This document shows positions 46,329-58,665 of a stretch of DNA of 64,000 bases, piece by piece. Both the position numbers and the translations under genes were made by a program. The notes under the pieces are model-generated. The model made no database searches and was not told where the DNA came from. It saw only the letters and a program-made list of their open reading frames with translations. The stretch comes from Diphasiastrum complanatum (lineage: Eukaryota; Streptophyta; Lycopodiopsida; Lycopodiales; Lycopodiaceae): assembly GCA_029204225.1 (NCBI GenBank), contig CM055093.1, forward strand, positions 19,968,958-20,032,957, read 5' to 3'. Within the stretch, counting starts at the first letter, position 1. Every line of letters starts with the position of its first letter.

Positions 46329-46610
46329 AAAGTTCATGTAATTGTTTAAAAATTTCACTCTCTTGCTTAGCACTAACCCTGTATGGAAAAAGAAATACAG
46401 GTTTGCTATTGGGAAGTAACTCTATCTGATGGTCGACACTCCTTTGGGGAGGTAGGCTATCAAATAGTTTTCGAGAAAAGATATCGCTAAATTCTTGCCT
46501 AAGTTTGTTAAATACCGTACCTTTAGGTGAGTTAACACTTAAGGGGTTATTTATAGGCACATTCAAAGGCATTTGCGATAGTAAGTCCTCTTGGAGAGCA
46601 CCGATCCTTT
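46267..46610 (-). pseudogene. Inverted family D RT N-terminus
   Basis: The minus strand reads FNKLRQEFSDIFSRKLFDSL, PPQRSVDHQIELLPNSKPVF and LFPYRVSAKQESEIFKQLHE, the start of a gypsy RT, equivalent to [20 protein letters not shown] in the 54.3-kb copy. It lies between plus-strand protease and plus-strand RT parts of the same family, so this segment is flipped within one relic. Confidence 0.85.
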
Positions 46611-46639
46611 TGGTAAGTAAAAAGGATGGAGGCAGACAT

Positions 46640-46893
46640 TTGGTGGCAATTTTTAGAAATTAAATAAGTTCACCATCAAGAATGGATATCCCTTACCTAG
46701 GATGGATGATCTAATGGATCATCTGAATGGAGCTAAGTATTTCTCTAAGATTGACCTTAGATCAAGATACCACCAGATAAGGTTTAGGAATGAAGATGTT
46801 CCTAAGACTAGTTTTCAAATTGGGCATGGTTATTCTGAGTTTTTAGCTTTACCTTTTGGACTCACGAATGACCTATCACTTTTCAGCAGATGA
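46640..46893 (+). pseudogene. Family D RT middle part
   Basis: [33 protein letters not shown] and [10 protein letters not shown] are standard gypsy RT blocks in the plus orientation. The catalytic DD box is not reached because a copia fragment follows. Confidence 0.88.
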
Positions 46894-47075
46894 ACAAGTT
46901 TGAGACATTCAATTATTTCAAGGAATTCAAAAAGTTTGCTGAGACATACACTGGTCGGAAGATCAAGACCCTACACACTGATTGTGGGGGACAATATATG
47001 TTAGACGAAATGTCCGACTATCTATCTTCGTGCGACATACATCATCAGTTCATCTACCACACGTCACCATCCTAG
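46889..47075 (+). pseudogene. Ty1/copia integrase fragment
   Basis: FETFNYFKEFKKFAETYTGR, KIKTLHTDCGGQYMLDEMSD and HHQFIYHTSPS match the copia integrase core (LRTDNGGEY...GI.HQ.S...TP). It is an isolated piece joined directly to the gypsy RT. Confidence 0.85.
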
Positions 47076-47082
47076 GTGGTCA

Positions 47083-47440
47083 TGTGTCACCGGTAGGACA
47101 ATGCTTGATGGGACCCACTGTGTTATGCCTATATAGTGGTGGGGTTTCTCTCTTTCCATTCACTCAGTCTACCTGGGAGTTGGTGGATGGAGAGCACGTG
47201 CATTAGCTAGGATGTATCTCCAGGCCAGGAGATGTGTGCTAGGGAGAGCCGAGTGCGATGGCTGGTGGTATGGGACGCCAGTTATCGTAGGAGGCTTGAC
47301 TAGGCATGACTGTGTCGATTGCTCCAGGGCATGGGGGTGGGTCGGTTGTGACCCTACGGTTGGGCGGTTACGGTGCGTCGTCACTGTTATGGGGTGTGCA
47401 AAACCTTCAAGGCAATCGATGATCCTAGGGAGTTGTAACA
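47083..47440 (+). repeat. Probable 5' LTR (short)
   Basis: It begins about TGTGTCACCGG, contains CCTATATAG near 47130 as a TATA-like box, and ends GTTGTAACA two bases before a primer site. The matching 3' LTR is not found, so the left boundary is approximate. Confidence 0.6.
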
Positions 47441-47442
47441 GC

Positions 47443-47455
47443 TGGTATCAGAGCC
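47443..47455 (+). other. tRNA-iMet primer-binding site
   Basis: TGGTATCAGAGCC, a perfect match to the plant LTR-element consensus, placed two bases after an LTR-like ACA end. Confidence 0.88.
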
Positions 47456-47834
47456 GTCAATTTCCTTGTTAAGGTGCACATGTTCCCTCATTTGCCTTTC
47501 GTTGTGGGTATTCTTTTATGGAGGATTGTGGCTTTTTCTTTTTAACCTTTGTTCAAGTTTAATTTGGATAAAGGTTGCCTTGTGATTGTAAGCTTGTTAA
47601 AAAAAAAAAACAGGCTAGTCACTATGGTTTTCTTTTTCACTCAAGTTTTCATTACTTGGTTTAAAAGAGAACAGAAGTTCAATCTATATTTTTGTTGCTA
47701 ACTTTAAATCTTGACTTTAAAGATCTTCTTTTTTATAGTCTGATCTTTAAGTTTAAAGTTGGGCTTTCATTTTTCTAAATCCTTCCTTTTAAACCTTTGC
47801 TTAACAAAAGTTAAAATTTTCTTTTGGGGGGGGT

Positions 47835-48095
47835 TTGAAAAATTTAGACCTCAACAAATCCTCTGCTAGTCCTTCTTTCAAACGCAATAACATATCGCAC
47901 AAATTTCAACGTCCGCGTCCGATGTATAATCGAAAATTTCGTAATCCGTCGCAATCCGACACGTCGAGTTCCGACGTCCCAGTAAGAAATCCGAAATTCA
48001 CAGTCCAGCGATCGGGAAATATGGGCGGCAACCAATTTTTCAAAGGCACGTCGGAGTCCGACATGTTGGATTCCGACATACAGACGTGGATATGA
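47835..48095 (+). pseudogene. Possible gag linker fragment overlapping the palindrome array
   Basis: The frame reads NLDLNKSSASPSFKRNNISH and KFQRPRPMYNRKFRNPSQSD, a Ser/Arg/Asn-rich composition usual for the segment before a Gag zinc knuckle. It runs into repeated SDxxSSDV words encoded by the palindrome array. No knuckle follows here; one is found at 52785 in family D. Confidence 0.35.
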
Positions 48096-48310
48096 CCAGT
48101 CACACATTTTTTTAAAACAAAAATACGTGTAATCTGACGTGGATGTCGGAATCCGACGTGTGTCGGATTCCGACGTGTGTCGGATTCCGACGTCCACGTC
48201 AGCATGCCAAAATCCAGTCCACGGAATCCGTCTGGGCCTGAATGGGCACAGACGTCGGATTCCAACGTGTTTGGAGGCCGTCGGATTCGGACGTCTGTTT
48301 CAATCTTCCA
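47955..48310. repeat. Array of CpG-rich palindromic words, copy 1
   Basis: Words such as GTCGGATTCCGACGT and CGTCGGAGTCCGAC recur about ten times with spacers of 5-40 bases. Each is a near-perfect inverted repeat around one central base, and many overlap GACGTC or GACGTGG. Similar words form a second array at 52138-52600. Confidence 0.85.
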
Positions 48311-48547
48311 ATTCGCGCGATCCAGCACCTTCTCTTTCACTTTGTCTTTTACAGATTTGAGCGTCTTTGGAGCGATTTAGGGCGATCAGTGCTTGAGGGC
48401 TTGAAGGTGCTTGAAGATCAGTGCTTGAAGATCATTGTTTGAGGTTGGTGCTTGATTTTTGTTTGTTTTGCTTTTTGTTTGTTTGTTTGAGGTTGATGTT
48501 TGTTTGTTTGTTTGAAGAGGAGATAGAGAGTGTGAAAGAACAAAAGA

Positions 48548-49745
<1,198 letters not shown>

Positions 49746-49759
49746 GATTAAGATTTATA

Positions 49760-50345
49760 GTAGTAGATGACTAGATAATGTTTGATGGTAATTGTATGTT
49801 TGAATTTGCTTATAATAATGGTTCAATTGTGTAATATAATGTTATTTTTTAAATTCTTGTGCATGTGACAAAAATATTCAAAAAAAGGAGAGCAAGCGTT
49901 TAAAAAGCGAGCAACTGCATGTTTGCACTTAAGCTTTGAGTGAGTTTACTGGTGAGTTTGTGTTATTTCAATTTGTTCTATTATTAGAATACGTTCAAAC
50001 ATAGTAAGAAATCAAATGTAATTCATAATTTTCATTTTGTTCAAAGCAATATCGTATTTCATCGCATACACTAGCAATTAATTAATATGCAAAGGTGAAA
50101 TGTAGATAATTAAAATCCCCAATCCTAGGAAGGTGTGTAGCCCTTACTTTTCTCCCGTTAAAGGCGAGGTTCTAATCTTTCCAACTTGCATGGAAAAACC
50201 TACACGTCGCAGGGAAGGAATATGTGGTGACATTCTGAAATAGGACATAACCACAAGGTTCGGGTATTATAATTATCACATTCAACTCTATATATAAAAA
50301 TATACATAAAAAAATATTGCGATGAATATAAAAAAAAAATGATAG
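49760..50345. other. AT-rich spacer without a recognised feature
   Basis: No domain, terminal inverted repeat or RNA gene is visible between the microsatellite cluster and the CACTA-type frames. Confidence 0.5.
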
Positions 50346-50349
50346 ATAA

Positions 50350-51130
50350 TCATAGATCATTCTCATCATTTACATCATTTTCGTCATCACACAAGTCTTG
50401 ACACTCATCTGAATTTAGGTCTAGGTATAATCGTAAATTTTCGATCATGTCTCTTTCATGATGTGAGTTACCCTCATATTCAATCTCCTCTTCTTCTAGT
50501 TCTATCTCATCCAAACGTGGGGGCCTCAAATTACCCCCAATTTGGTCTTGTACGATCGTAGGATTGTACTTTCTTCTCCCATCATTTCGAGTTTGGATGA
50601 GTGGTTCAGGTTCTTCCAAAACGTCGTCAAAATTGGGTGGTGGTTCATCGTGTGTATCCAATTCAACAATATCTTTTCCTTCAAACACGCGTTGTTTTCT
50701 TGCATTAAGTTGGATCACATACCACCATCTTGGGTCTATTCGATCTGGATGGAATATAATCTGCCAAAGAATTAAAAAAATCTAAGTTAGTATTATAAGA
50801 TTGATACATAAATAATTGGATTGCGAATATTAATGACATTGAAATTTTAGAGTCTCACTTGTTCGCAATGTCGTGGCAATACTAAAGTGTCATGAGAGTC
50901 CATCGATATACATTTTGTTGGGTCGATTTGAAAAAACTTCCACGATAGATGACCTTAAACCATGTTACGTCAAAAATAAAGTATTTGTCGTTAGTCTCGT
51001 AATCGACTTCATAGATATGTTGCAATGTGCCGACATAGTCTAGGTCACCCGAAATGATATTAGGGTCTCTCGCACTAGAATGACTCTCTTGTTGAAAGTT
51101 GGCCATTATACCACAATCATATGTACGTCG
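50350..51130 (-). pseudogene. CACTA (En/Spm) ORF C-terminus, DUF4216-like
   Basis: The minus strand from about 51130 reads HRVERVDNKRRTYDCGIMAN and LDYVGTLQHIYEVDYETNDK, then YFIFDVTWFKVIYRGSFFKS. This fits the DUF4216 pattern (a YYG.L..I.EL.Y...F.C.WF motif) of plant CACTA TNP2-type polyproteins. After a gap that may be an intron (50776-50880), IIFHPDRIDPRWWYVIQLNA and a long acidic tail follow to 50350 (GLN...DECQDLCDDENDVN), as in the C-termini of those proteins. The transposase core is absent and no CACTA terminal repeat was found. Confidence 0.6.
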
Positions 51131-51277
51131 CTTGTTGTCAACTCTCTCAACACGGTAATGGTGTCCATATGCCCAGATGGCAGGGTATGATGTATACTAA
51201 AACACAAAAAAAAAAAAAAAACAAATGTGTGTAATTAGAAATACTATTCATATATTGAGTAGTACAAAAACAAAACT

Positions 51278-51538
51278 TTACATAAACAATAGTACACTAA
51301 CCTTCCATCCACATCCGCAAACAAATTCACATTCTAATTCGGTCACTTCTTCTCCGTTTTCGGATGCTTTTAGCATCGTATCAAAAACCCATTCACGAGA
51401 GCATTTTAAAGGTGAAGGCTCCAAAGGTTTGTCGTTCTCCAACGCTCTTCTTCTTCTTCGATTGATATTTCTTCTTCGTTTCAATGTTATGTTTCTTTCC
51501 TTTTTGGCTTCTTCATACCTTGAAATCCACTTTTCCAT
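51278..51538 (-). other. Unrecognised minus-strand open frame near the CACTA fragment
   Basis: 86 codons with a basic run (LKRRRNINRRRRRALEND) and a Cys pair (FVCGCGWKV). It lies upstream of the DUF4216-like part on the same strand and may be an eroded exon of the same protein. I cannot assign a domain. Confidence 0.25.
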
Positions 51539-52137
51539 TTGTCCACAATTATATAATATGAATGTGTCAATTTTTTATATTAGATCTAGAAAGACTCGTG
51601 CGACATTAAAGCACCAATTTTGTAATACATTAATTTATATTATGAAAATTATTATTATTGCAAATGATCGTGCTATATTGCCATTGCTTTTATATGTGCA
51701 ATGTTTTGTTTTTTCAAAAATTGCAATGTCAAATTTAGGGATGTGGATTGACGTAATAATCAACTAAGAAATGTCGGATTTCAAAACAACAATCAATATT
51801 ATATCTAAAAATCTAAATGAAATTTATGATGTGCACAAAGCATATTGAACATGAAGTAATGCAATAAAATATTGCCATGAAGTAATGCATAAAGTATTGT
51901 CATTCATAATGAACATGAAGTAATGCAATAAAATATAAAATGAAAAGTAGTTTAAGAATGAAAAGTAGCTCGTTCTTAGTTTGTTGTTTGATCCAAATGT
52001 TGAATGCAACTCAAAAATATTGTTTTAAAAACAATTCAAGAACATCGCTTCTCCAAGAACTCAACTCCACGAACAGCCCGAGAAAAATGTGTGCGCTGTT
52101 TTTTACGCATTTTTTTATTTTTTTTACCTAATTTGGG

Positions 52138-52600
52138 ACGTCGGAATTCGACGTCCTAACGCGTCGAATAGACGTCAGACACACGTTGGATATATTTTTT
52201 GATCATTCTGTTAACAGACGTCGGATTCCGACAACTTTATAGGACGTCGGATTTTGACGTCCAAGGATACGTCGGATGGGCGTCGGACATCCGTCGGTGA
52301 GATTTTGGGATCATTATGTGTTTACAGACATTGGAATCCAACTGAATTTTAGCACGTCGCAATCCGACAGCCACGTCAGACAGTTTGCGACGTCTTTGGA
52401 CGTCGCAATCCGACGTCCACATAGGACGTCGCATTCCGATGTCCACGTAGGTTGTCGCAATGCGACGTCCAGGTCAGCACCTGTGGCCGTCACCGGAATT
52501 TGGTTCTGTGGTGTCCGGCACGTCATGCCTGTCAGATTGCGACGTAATTGAAAGTCGTCGGATTTCGACGACCTTATAGCGACGTGTTTTTTCGACGTCC
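52138..52600. repeat. Array of CpG-rich palindromic words, copy 2
   Basis: About a dozen GACGTC hexamers occur in 460 bp, most inside words such as GACGTCGGAATTCGACGTC, GACGTCGCAATCCGACGTC and GTCGTCGGATTTCGACGAC. A spacer TTGATCATTCTGTTAACAG at 52199 recurs as GGGATCATTATGTGTTTACAG near 52307, so a larger unit of about 110 bp is repeated. It abuts the family D gag frame. Confidence 0.88.
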
Positions 52601-52658
52601 ACGATGAATTAAAAAAAAATCAAACCCGCGATTCACGTCGCAAAACACGTCGCAAATC

Positions 52659-53177
52659 GTGACGGTTGTTGTGAAAAAGGGCAAGGAGCGCAAGGTCGAC
52701 GAAACTTCTCCTTCGGGGAAGAAAAAGAAGCGCCTTCGGTTGGAGAGAGCGGACTTCAACAAGGCCAAAAGCGACGGGCTGTGTTTCTCCTGCATGGAGA
52801 AGAGGCACCTTTCCAAGGACTGCCCGAAGAGACGGAAAAAGGGTGGCCGCTCTTTTAAGGCACCAAATAATTCTTCTATTTCTTGCATTGATGTATCTTT
52901 CAAAGATGAAACAGTTTGTATGAATTGTTGTTTTAATACTGCGATGTTTGGACCTCACAACCTCATTTGCATGAGTGGGTTCGTAGGCAACCAACCTATG
53001 AGCATTCTTTTTGTCGACGGTTCTAAACATAATTTTATTAATGCTAAGTTGGTGCAGAAGCTGCAGCTGACAACCGCACCAAGTGACCACAAGTACGTGG
53101 TTAGGATGGCAGCTGGTGGAGAGCAGCTGGTGGGGAGCAGCAGGTCAAGGATGACTTTCTCCCCCACGTGCCGTTGA
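52659..53177 (+). pseudogene. Family D gypsy Gag knuckle and protease
   Basis: The frame starts in a basic region (KKGKERKVDETSPSGKKKKR), has a CCHC zinc knuckle LCFSCMEKRHLSKDC at about 52778-52822, and continues into a retropepsin-like domain. The flap and strand order are readable (MSILFVDGSKHNFINAKLVQ), but the active-site triad D(T/S)G has lost its middle residue and reads VDGS, so the protease would be inactive. The frame then shifts near 53165. The upstream part of Gag is not visible, because the palindrome array takes its place. Confidence 0.85.
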
Positions 53178-53530
53178 AGATTCAAGACCATGTAGATAGT
53201 TTGTATTTTCATGTCATGAATCTAGATAAGGTGGATGTTATCCTAGGTAAAGAGTGGTTTTATTCCAAGACCAAGTCCTTAAAGAAAGACTATGTATCTC
53301 ATTGTATTTCTTTCTTGCATAATGACTCAATGGTTTGTCTTAAAGGTGATGAACTAGATCTACCTTTTCTAAATACTCATAAAACGAATCAATGTATTTT
53401 AAATTTTGAGTATTTTTCGTATGTATGTTATCTGAAAGATGAATCTTACATAGATGCTTTTAGTACTCATAATGTTGTAGGGTCTTTGATCCGATGTAGT
53501 AATAGCCCTCCCGCCTATCAACAAGGATTA
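53168..53530 (+). pseudogene. Family D gypsy post-protease region
   Basis: PLKIQDHVDSLYFHVMNLDK and VDVILGKEWFYSKT are the C-terminal protease strands (the ILG.(D/E)W box), followed by HCISFLHNDSMVCLKGD. The reading is then interrupted by an LTR-like insertion and resumes at about 54260 with the RT linker. Confidence 0.85.
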
Positions 53531-54255
53531 GTTCACTGAATAGGCACCTAACTATGCATAGATGCTACTTTTAGTTAGTTCCCTACTTTTCATCTAACTC
53601 TACCTCTACTAACACTACTTCCACTAACTCTACTCCCCTAAACTACCTTTAGAAAGAGAAGATTAGAAGAGATGGAGAGAAGAGAGATAGAGGGTGAGAG
53701 TGGAGGTAAGCTCAAATGCTCCTTATGCTTGCTAATGGAGAAACATTAACTAAGACAACCAATAACATGAAAATAGATAGCAATAGAAAACACAATCAAA
53801 AGCATTAGCAAGTAGTGAATAGCAAATGAGGATGCTTCTCTCCAAAAAGTGGTAGAGTTTTCCCCTTCTCATTAAGCATGGAAATAGAGTACAAATGGTG
53901 CCTTTTTATAAAATGGGGAAGGCCCTTATCCCAAAATTCTATTGGCTAATATTTACATTGATCCATTCATCTTGGACCCAACTCGATCCAAGGGTCCACA
54001 AAAAGTACATTGAAAATCACAAGATTCATGTGAGTCCAAAATTGGACCCAACTCTAAAAAAAGTAAACTCTAAGTTTAAAATTGACTATGGGCCTCAAGT
54101 TTTATTTTTATTACAAAGGCCCAAATCTATTGTATTTTATTTACAACCTTAAGCTTGCGTGCTCATTGGGCCATGCGCTTATACGCGCAGGATGCCATGC
54201 CCTCGCAACACATTTTATTGGTCAATTTTTTTTATTTACAATTTGTCGGGAATAC
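53500..54255 (-). repeat. Solo-LTR-like insertion within family D
   Basis: A noncoding block splits protease and RT of family D. It shares word order with 55360-56070: a CCGATGTAGTAATAG-like end, a purine-rich GAGAGA stretch, CTCACATGATTCATGTGAGT or its variant, GGGCCTCAAG/AAGGCCCAAA, and TATACGCGCAGGATGCC/TATACACGCAGGAAGCC. The exact ends and target duplication are not clear, and the strand is inferred. Confidence 0.55.
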
Positions 54256-54259
54256 CCCC

Positions 54260-55360
54260 AACAAATGTTATTGTTGATGTATCGACTTTTCCTAAAGCTT
54301 TGTCTTTTACTGATGATAATTTAGAATCTTCGCCTGAGGGCAAAATCTTTAAGAGACTTAGGGAGGAATATAATGATATATTCCTTGAGCAGTTGCCTGA
54401 GGGTCTTCCCCCCTCATGGGGTGTAGACCATCACATAGATCTCCTTCCCAACAGCTCTCCTATATCACTTTTTCCCTACAGGATGAGCCCGAAGGAAGAA
54501 GATGAAGTTGCTAGTCAACTTAAGAAGTTATTACGTAAAGGCCATATACGGCCTAGTAAATCCCCTTGGGGAGCTCCTGTTTTGCTAACCGGCAAGAAAG
54601 ACAATGGTATTCATCTCTGTGTCGATTACAAAAAGCTTAATAAAATGACGATTACAAACCACTATCCCTTACATTGAATGGACGACTTAATAGATCGATT
54701 GAATGGTGCTAGTATTTCACCAAATTGGACCTTAGGTCAGGGTACCATCAAATTAGAATTCACGAGGGGGATGTTTCCAAAACTGGTTTTTGTACTAGGT
54801 ATGGCCATTACGAATATTTAGTTTTACCCTTTGGTCTAACTAATGCCCGGCAACCTTCCAACAAATGATGAACGATATTCTTCGTCCATATCTGGGAAAG
54901 TTTCTCGTAGTATTTTGAGATGACATACTGATCTACAGTAAGACTCTTGAGGAGCACGAAGCGCATTTGCGTACAGTCTTAGATAATCTAAGGCAGACAA
55001 AGCTTTATGCTAAGGAGTCTAAATGTGAGTTCTTTCAAACTCAACTCAAGTATTTGGGACATATCGTTTCCGATTGAGGTCTTGAGATCGACTACGATAA
55101 GGTCCAGAAAGTTCGTGATTGGCCTATTCTGAAAACCATTAGGGAAGTAAAAAAAAATTTGGGCTTCATAGGTTTTTTCCATAAATTCATTAAAGACTAT
55201 GCCTTAGTTGCATTGCCTCTAATGAATCTTCTTAAGGGAGTGAACAAAGCCAACGGAAAACAAAAAAGAATAATAAGAAGAAGGCCGAAAAGCGTTCGAA
55301 GATCAATCCCCTTGTTGTATGAACTGATGAACTTAGTCAAAGCTTTGAAGCTTTGAAGAT
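54260..55360 (+). pseudogene. Family D gypsy reverse transcriptase
   Basis: A plus-strand RT from [20 protein letters not shown] and [20 protein letters not shown] through [16 protein letters not shown] and [20 protein letters not shown]. It then continues in other frames: [29 protein letters not shown], an active site with a stop in place of its first residue (TGA before DDIL), KYLGHIVSD and LGFIGFFHKFI. At least three frameshifts and three stops are present. No RNase H follows, because an LTR-like block begins at about 55365. Confidence 0.9.
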
Positions 55361-55364
55361 GTTG

Positions 55365-56075
<711 letters not shown>

Positions 56076-56474
56076 TAGGTGGTAGGATCCACGACCCAAA
56101 TGAGTGCCGGTCCCTCGGCACTCAAGCAGATTGTTGTGGTGGCCGGTTTGTTGGCATGTTTATTCCAAGGGACTTGTCTTTTGCTCCAGGAAAAGCGTGG
56201 ATCAGCGCTCACTTACGTAAAACCTGGTGCTTTATTGGTTGTTGTGTAGCAAGAACCGGTGATGTTGTTAGATCTTCAATAATAATCAGGTGGCGATTCC
56301 GAGTACCCTTGTGCCTTCGAATCATTTGATCTCATGTTGGGCTTAGGGTCACATCCTGGGACACTAGTGGCATGTCATTGAGACCATTCAGTTTGTGATA
56401 ACAACAATATAATGTCAAGACCATTCGATTTAAAAACTACTTGTCCTCATATTTTTCATAGCTTGTGGTTTTGA

Positions 56475-56711
56475 GCATAGTTGCAACGAAACACGATTCG
56501 TTGGGTTCGTGTTTCGCGATCGATTCTGCGAATCGCATTTCGAACCGCGAAACGTGTTAAAAAACTAGAATATATTATTTTTTGGCTGCCTCCTCACGGC
56601 TAGAAACAAGTCAGCCATGGAGGAGGCAAAAAAAATTTCTACGAATAGGCATCATGATTCAGTATTGTTCCTTGTGGTTTTAGTTCGATAACTTAGATTT
56701 TATGGTTTATC

Positions 56712-56783
<72 letters not shown>

Positions 56784-57203
56784 CCTATTATGAACACATT
56801 GGGGCATTCTCTTTTAGCGAATCTGTGTGAATCTCAAAGCATTGAATAAAGTGACACGGAAGGATCACTTCCCGTTACCTTTTAATGAAAGCATTTTGGA
56901 TCGCCTTGCTGGAGCGGAAGCTTATAGTTTCCTGGATGGATTTAGTGGTTACAACCAGGTTAAGATTTATTAATTTTTTATATTAAAAGAAAAGAGTAAA
57001 CCTAGGAGTTAATGCACCTAAACTGGACCATCATGTAGCCGAAACCTTCATCAAACTACACAGTGATAATGCTCTTAATTAGAGCTTTCATCTGATACCC
57101 ATATTGCCCTCAAAAAATAAATAAAAACATGTTTTTGAGCGTTTCTACAAAAAATCCGAAACGCGATTCTGGACCGCGCTTCAGAATCAGAATGCAACTT
57201 TGA
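56475..57203. mobile_element. Candidate small DNA-transposon-like insertion
   Basis: It interrupts the B-type LTR remnant. Its ends are GTTGCAACGAAACACGATTC on the left and, read inward, GTTGCATTCTGATTCTG on the right, with TTGAG on both outer sides. Near each end the words CGATTC and GAAACGCG recur, comparable to the GGTACC arrays of the hAT element. It contains a (GA)n run (56716-56780) and a gypsy RT fragment. The family cannot be decided. Confidence 0.35.
56826..56970 (+). pseudogene. Short gypsy RT fragment
   Basis: After one shift the reading gives LKALNKVTRKDHFPLPF, ESILDRLAGAEAYSFLDGFS and GYNQVKI, a recognisable Ty3/gypsy RT stretch of about 45 residues, distinct from family D and element A. 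It has no flanking pol. Confidence 0.8.
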
Positions 57204-57299
57204 GTGTACTTTGGTTCAATGTAAACTGTGTTGGGCTCTTGGAATGAGCTCTAACATGTTAGTTGAGTTGGCTTGCTTGGGTGGAAGTTACTTAGAGAC

Positions 57300-58440
57300 T
57301 CCCACTTTGGTCAAAGGATCTCACATGGAAGGGGGCAATCAATTTTGGGCTTTTGCCTTCATCTGATGAGGGTAATGTATTATGGAAGGTGCCAGGCAGA
57401 AGACCTTTTGCCTGGTAAGGATTTCCTTGCCGGGCAAAATGTTCTTTGCCCGGCACATTCCATTGCGTAATGGATACTATGACTTTTTTCACATGTACAT
57501 TATGAAGCATAATAAGCAGTTTGACTTTGTTCGACCAGTGTGACATACGTCTGATGCCTGTGACGCACAGGCTAGAAAGCGCAGCACAAGGATTTTCAAA
57601 AAAAGAGATCTATATTCTGCTTAAGATGTTGAAAAACCAAGCAGAATAGTCACAAAAAAATCCATTACGAAATAGAAATAAACAGAGCTTCACGTCCACA
57701 ATAAAGTGGGTTACTGTCTCAAATACAAAGAATCTATCCAAATTAAGCCCATCAAATGCTTGCCTCAGCACGGCAATGCATTGATGATCAACATCTCAAA
57801 CAACAATCTTCACAAGTGAGTCAACAAATTTTTGCCTATTAATGCAAAATCCAAATTGTTCTGTACAGATTTTAATACAACACTCTTCGTAAGAGAAAGC
57901 TAATTCTCATGTTTGTGTCTAATCAAAAACTAGATCTTCCTGTACACGTATCCGTTCAAGAACTTCCAAGGCATCCTTCCCCCCTTATGAACAAGCCTCA
58001 AAAATTTGTAGATCTTCATTCAACCACCTAAAGAAACCTTATATTTATTGGAAAGCTCCTTTGGACAAAGAATCACCAAACCATTGCATTTTGTACCTCT
58101 AGTTTCATGTAGCTAGTGAAAGCTAGAGAGAGAGCAGCACGCATGACAAATTAGCCCCAAACAATTCATGCTGTGAATTGGCTTAAAAGCATACGGCACT
58201 TGCAACTGCAATTTTGATGAAGAACAAAGTAGATAGTGATGTAGGAAAAAGCAACATGAGGACATGTTTATGCCACAGAAAAGCTAACATGCCAGTATGC
58301 CAGCGCACATGTTTATCACCATATCTTCGTCAGCTGAGAATCCTGTGCCCCTTACTTGTGTTTCATTCTCTGAAAAAAATGGGGGAAATATTGAGATAAC
58401 CAGAGAGCTAAGTTTACGTTTCTGCAGAGGCTGCAGTCCT
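57300..58440. other. Gene-free stretch, 3' flank of the carrier gene
   Basis: It includes a patch at 57390-57465 with repeated GCCTGG, CCGGGCAAA and TTTGCCCGGCAC words, as seen in terminal regions of some plant DNA transposons. From about 58000 on it is the 3' flank and probable 3' UTR of the minus-strand carrier gene. Confidence 0.5.
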
Positions 58441-58446
58441 TTTGAA

Positions 58447-58665
58447 TTATGTCTTGCTTAATCTCTTCATAACTTGATCGAAGGTCGTGAACATGATCAT
58501 ACTTGAAGGTGCCACCCAGAACATTCTTGAAGTGATCCCGCTAGTGAAGCCCCTCCATCCTTCCTGTCTCCAGATTGATCTAGCAGCATCAGCTGATCCA
58601 TTGTACTGCGTATTATTGGAAACATTGCTCTTCCCCTGCACTTGTAGTCTTGTCTTTATCACATC
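58447..58665 (-). CDS. Carrier gene exon 5 and stop
   Basis: Acceptor CTGGCAG, then GATGTGATAAAG (DVIKTRLQVQG), which completes the third signature across the junction. Ends FTTFDQVMKRLSKT and TAA. Confidence 0.93.
   Translation of the reverse strand, partial: DVIKTRLQVQGKSNVSNNTQYNGSADAARSIWRQEGWRGFTSGITSRMFWVAPSSMIMFTTFDQVMKRLSKT

Larger units (their letters stand above)
56335..57295 (+). repeat. Diverged element-B-type LTR remnant, itself interrupted
   Basis: GGGTCACATCCTGGGACAC and CATAGCTTGTGGTTTTGAG (56348-56474) and then GGGCTCTTGGAATGAGCTC and GGCTTGCTTGGGTGGAAGTT (57234-57289) follow the order of the B LTR near 21586-21770. About 730 bp lie between the two parts where the B LTR is continuous, so this is an old B-type LTR with an insertion. 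Confidence 0.65.

Noticed and set aside
51225-51767. 180-codon plus-strand open frame
   Set aside because: It lies opposite the minus-strand frames of the CACTA region, is rich in Ser, Phe, Ile and Leu, and shows no domain.
52138-52600. CRISPR-like array
   Set aside because: Repeat words vary, overlap and have irregular spacing, and the setting is eukaryotic; a palindromic element array fits better.
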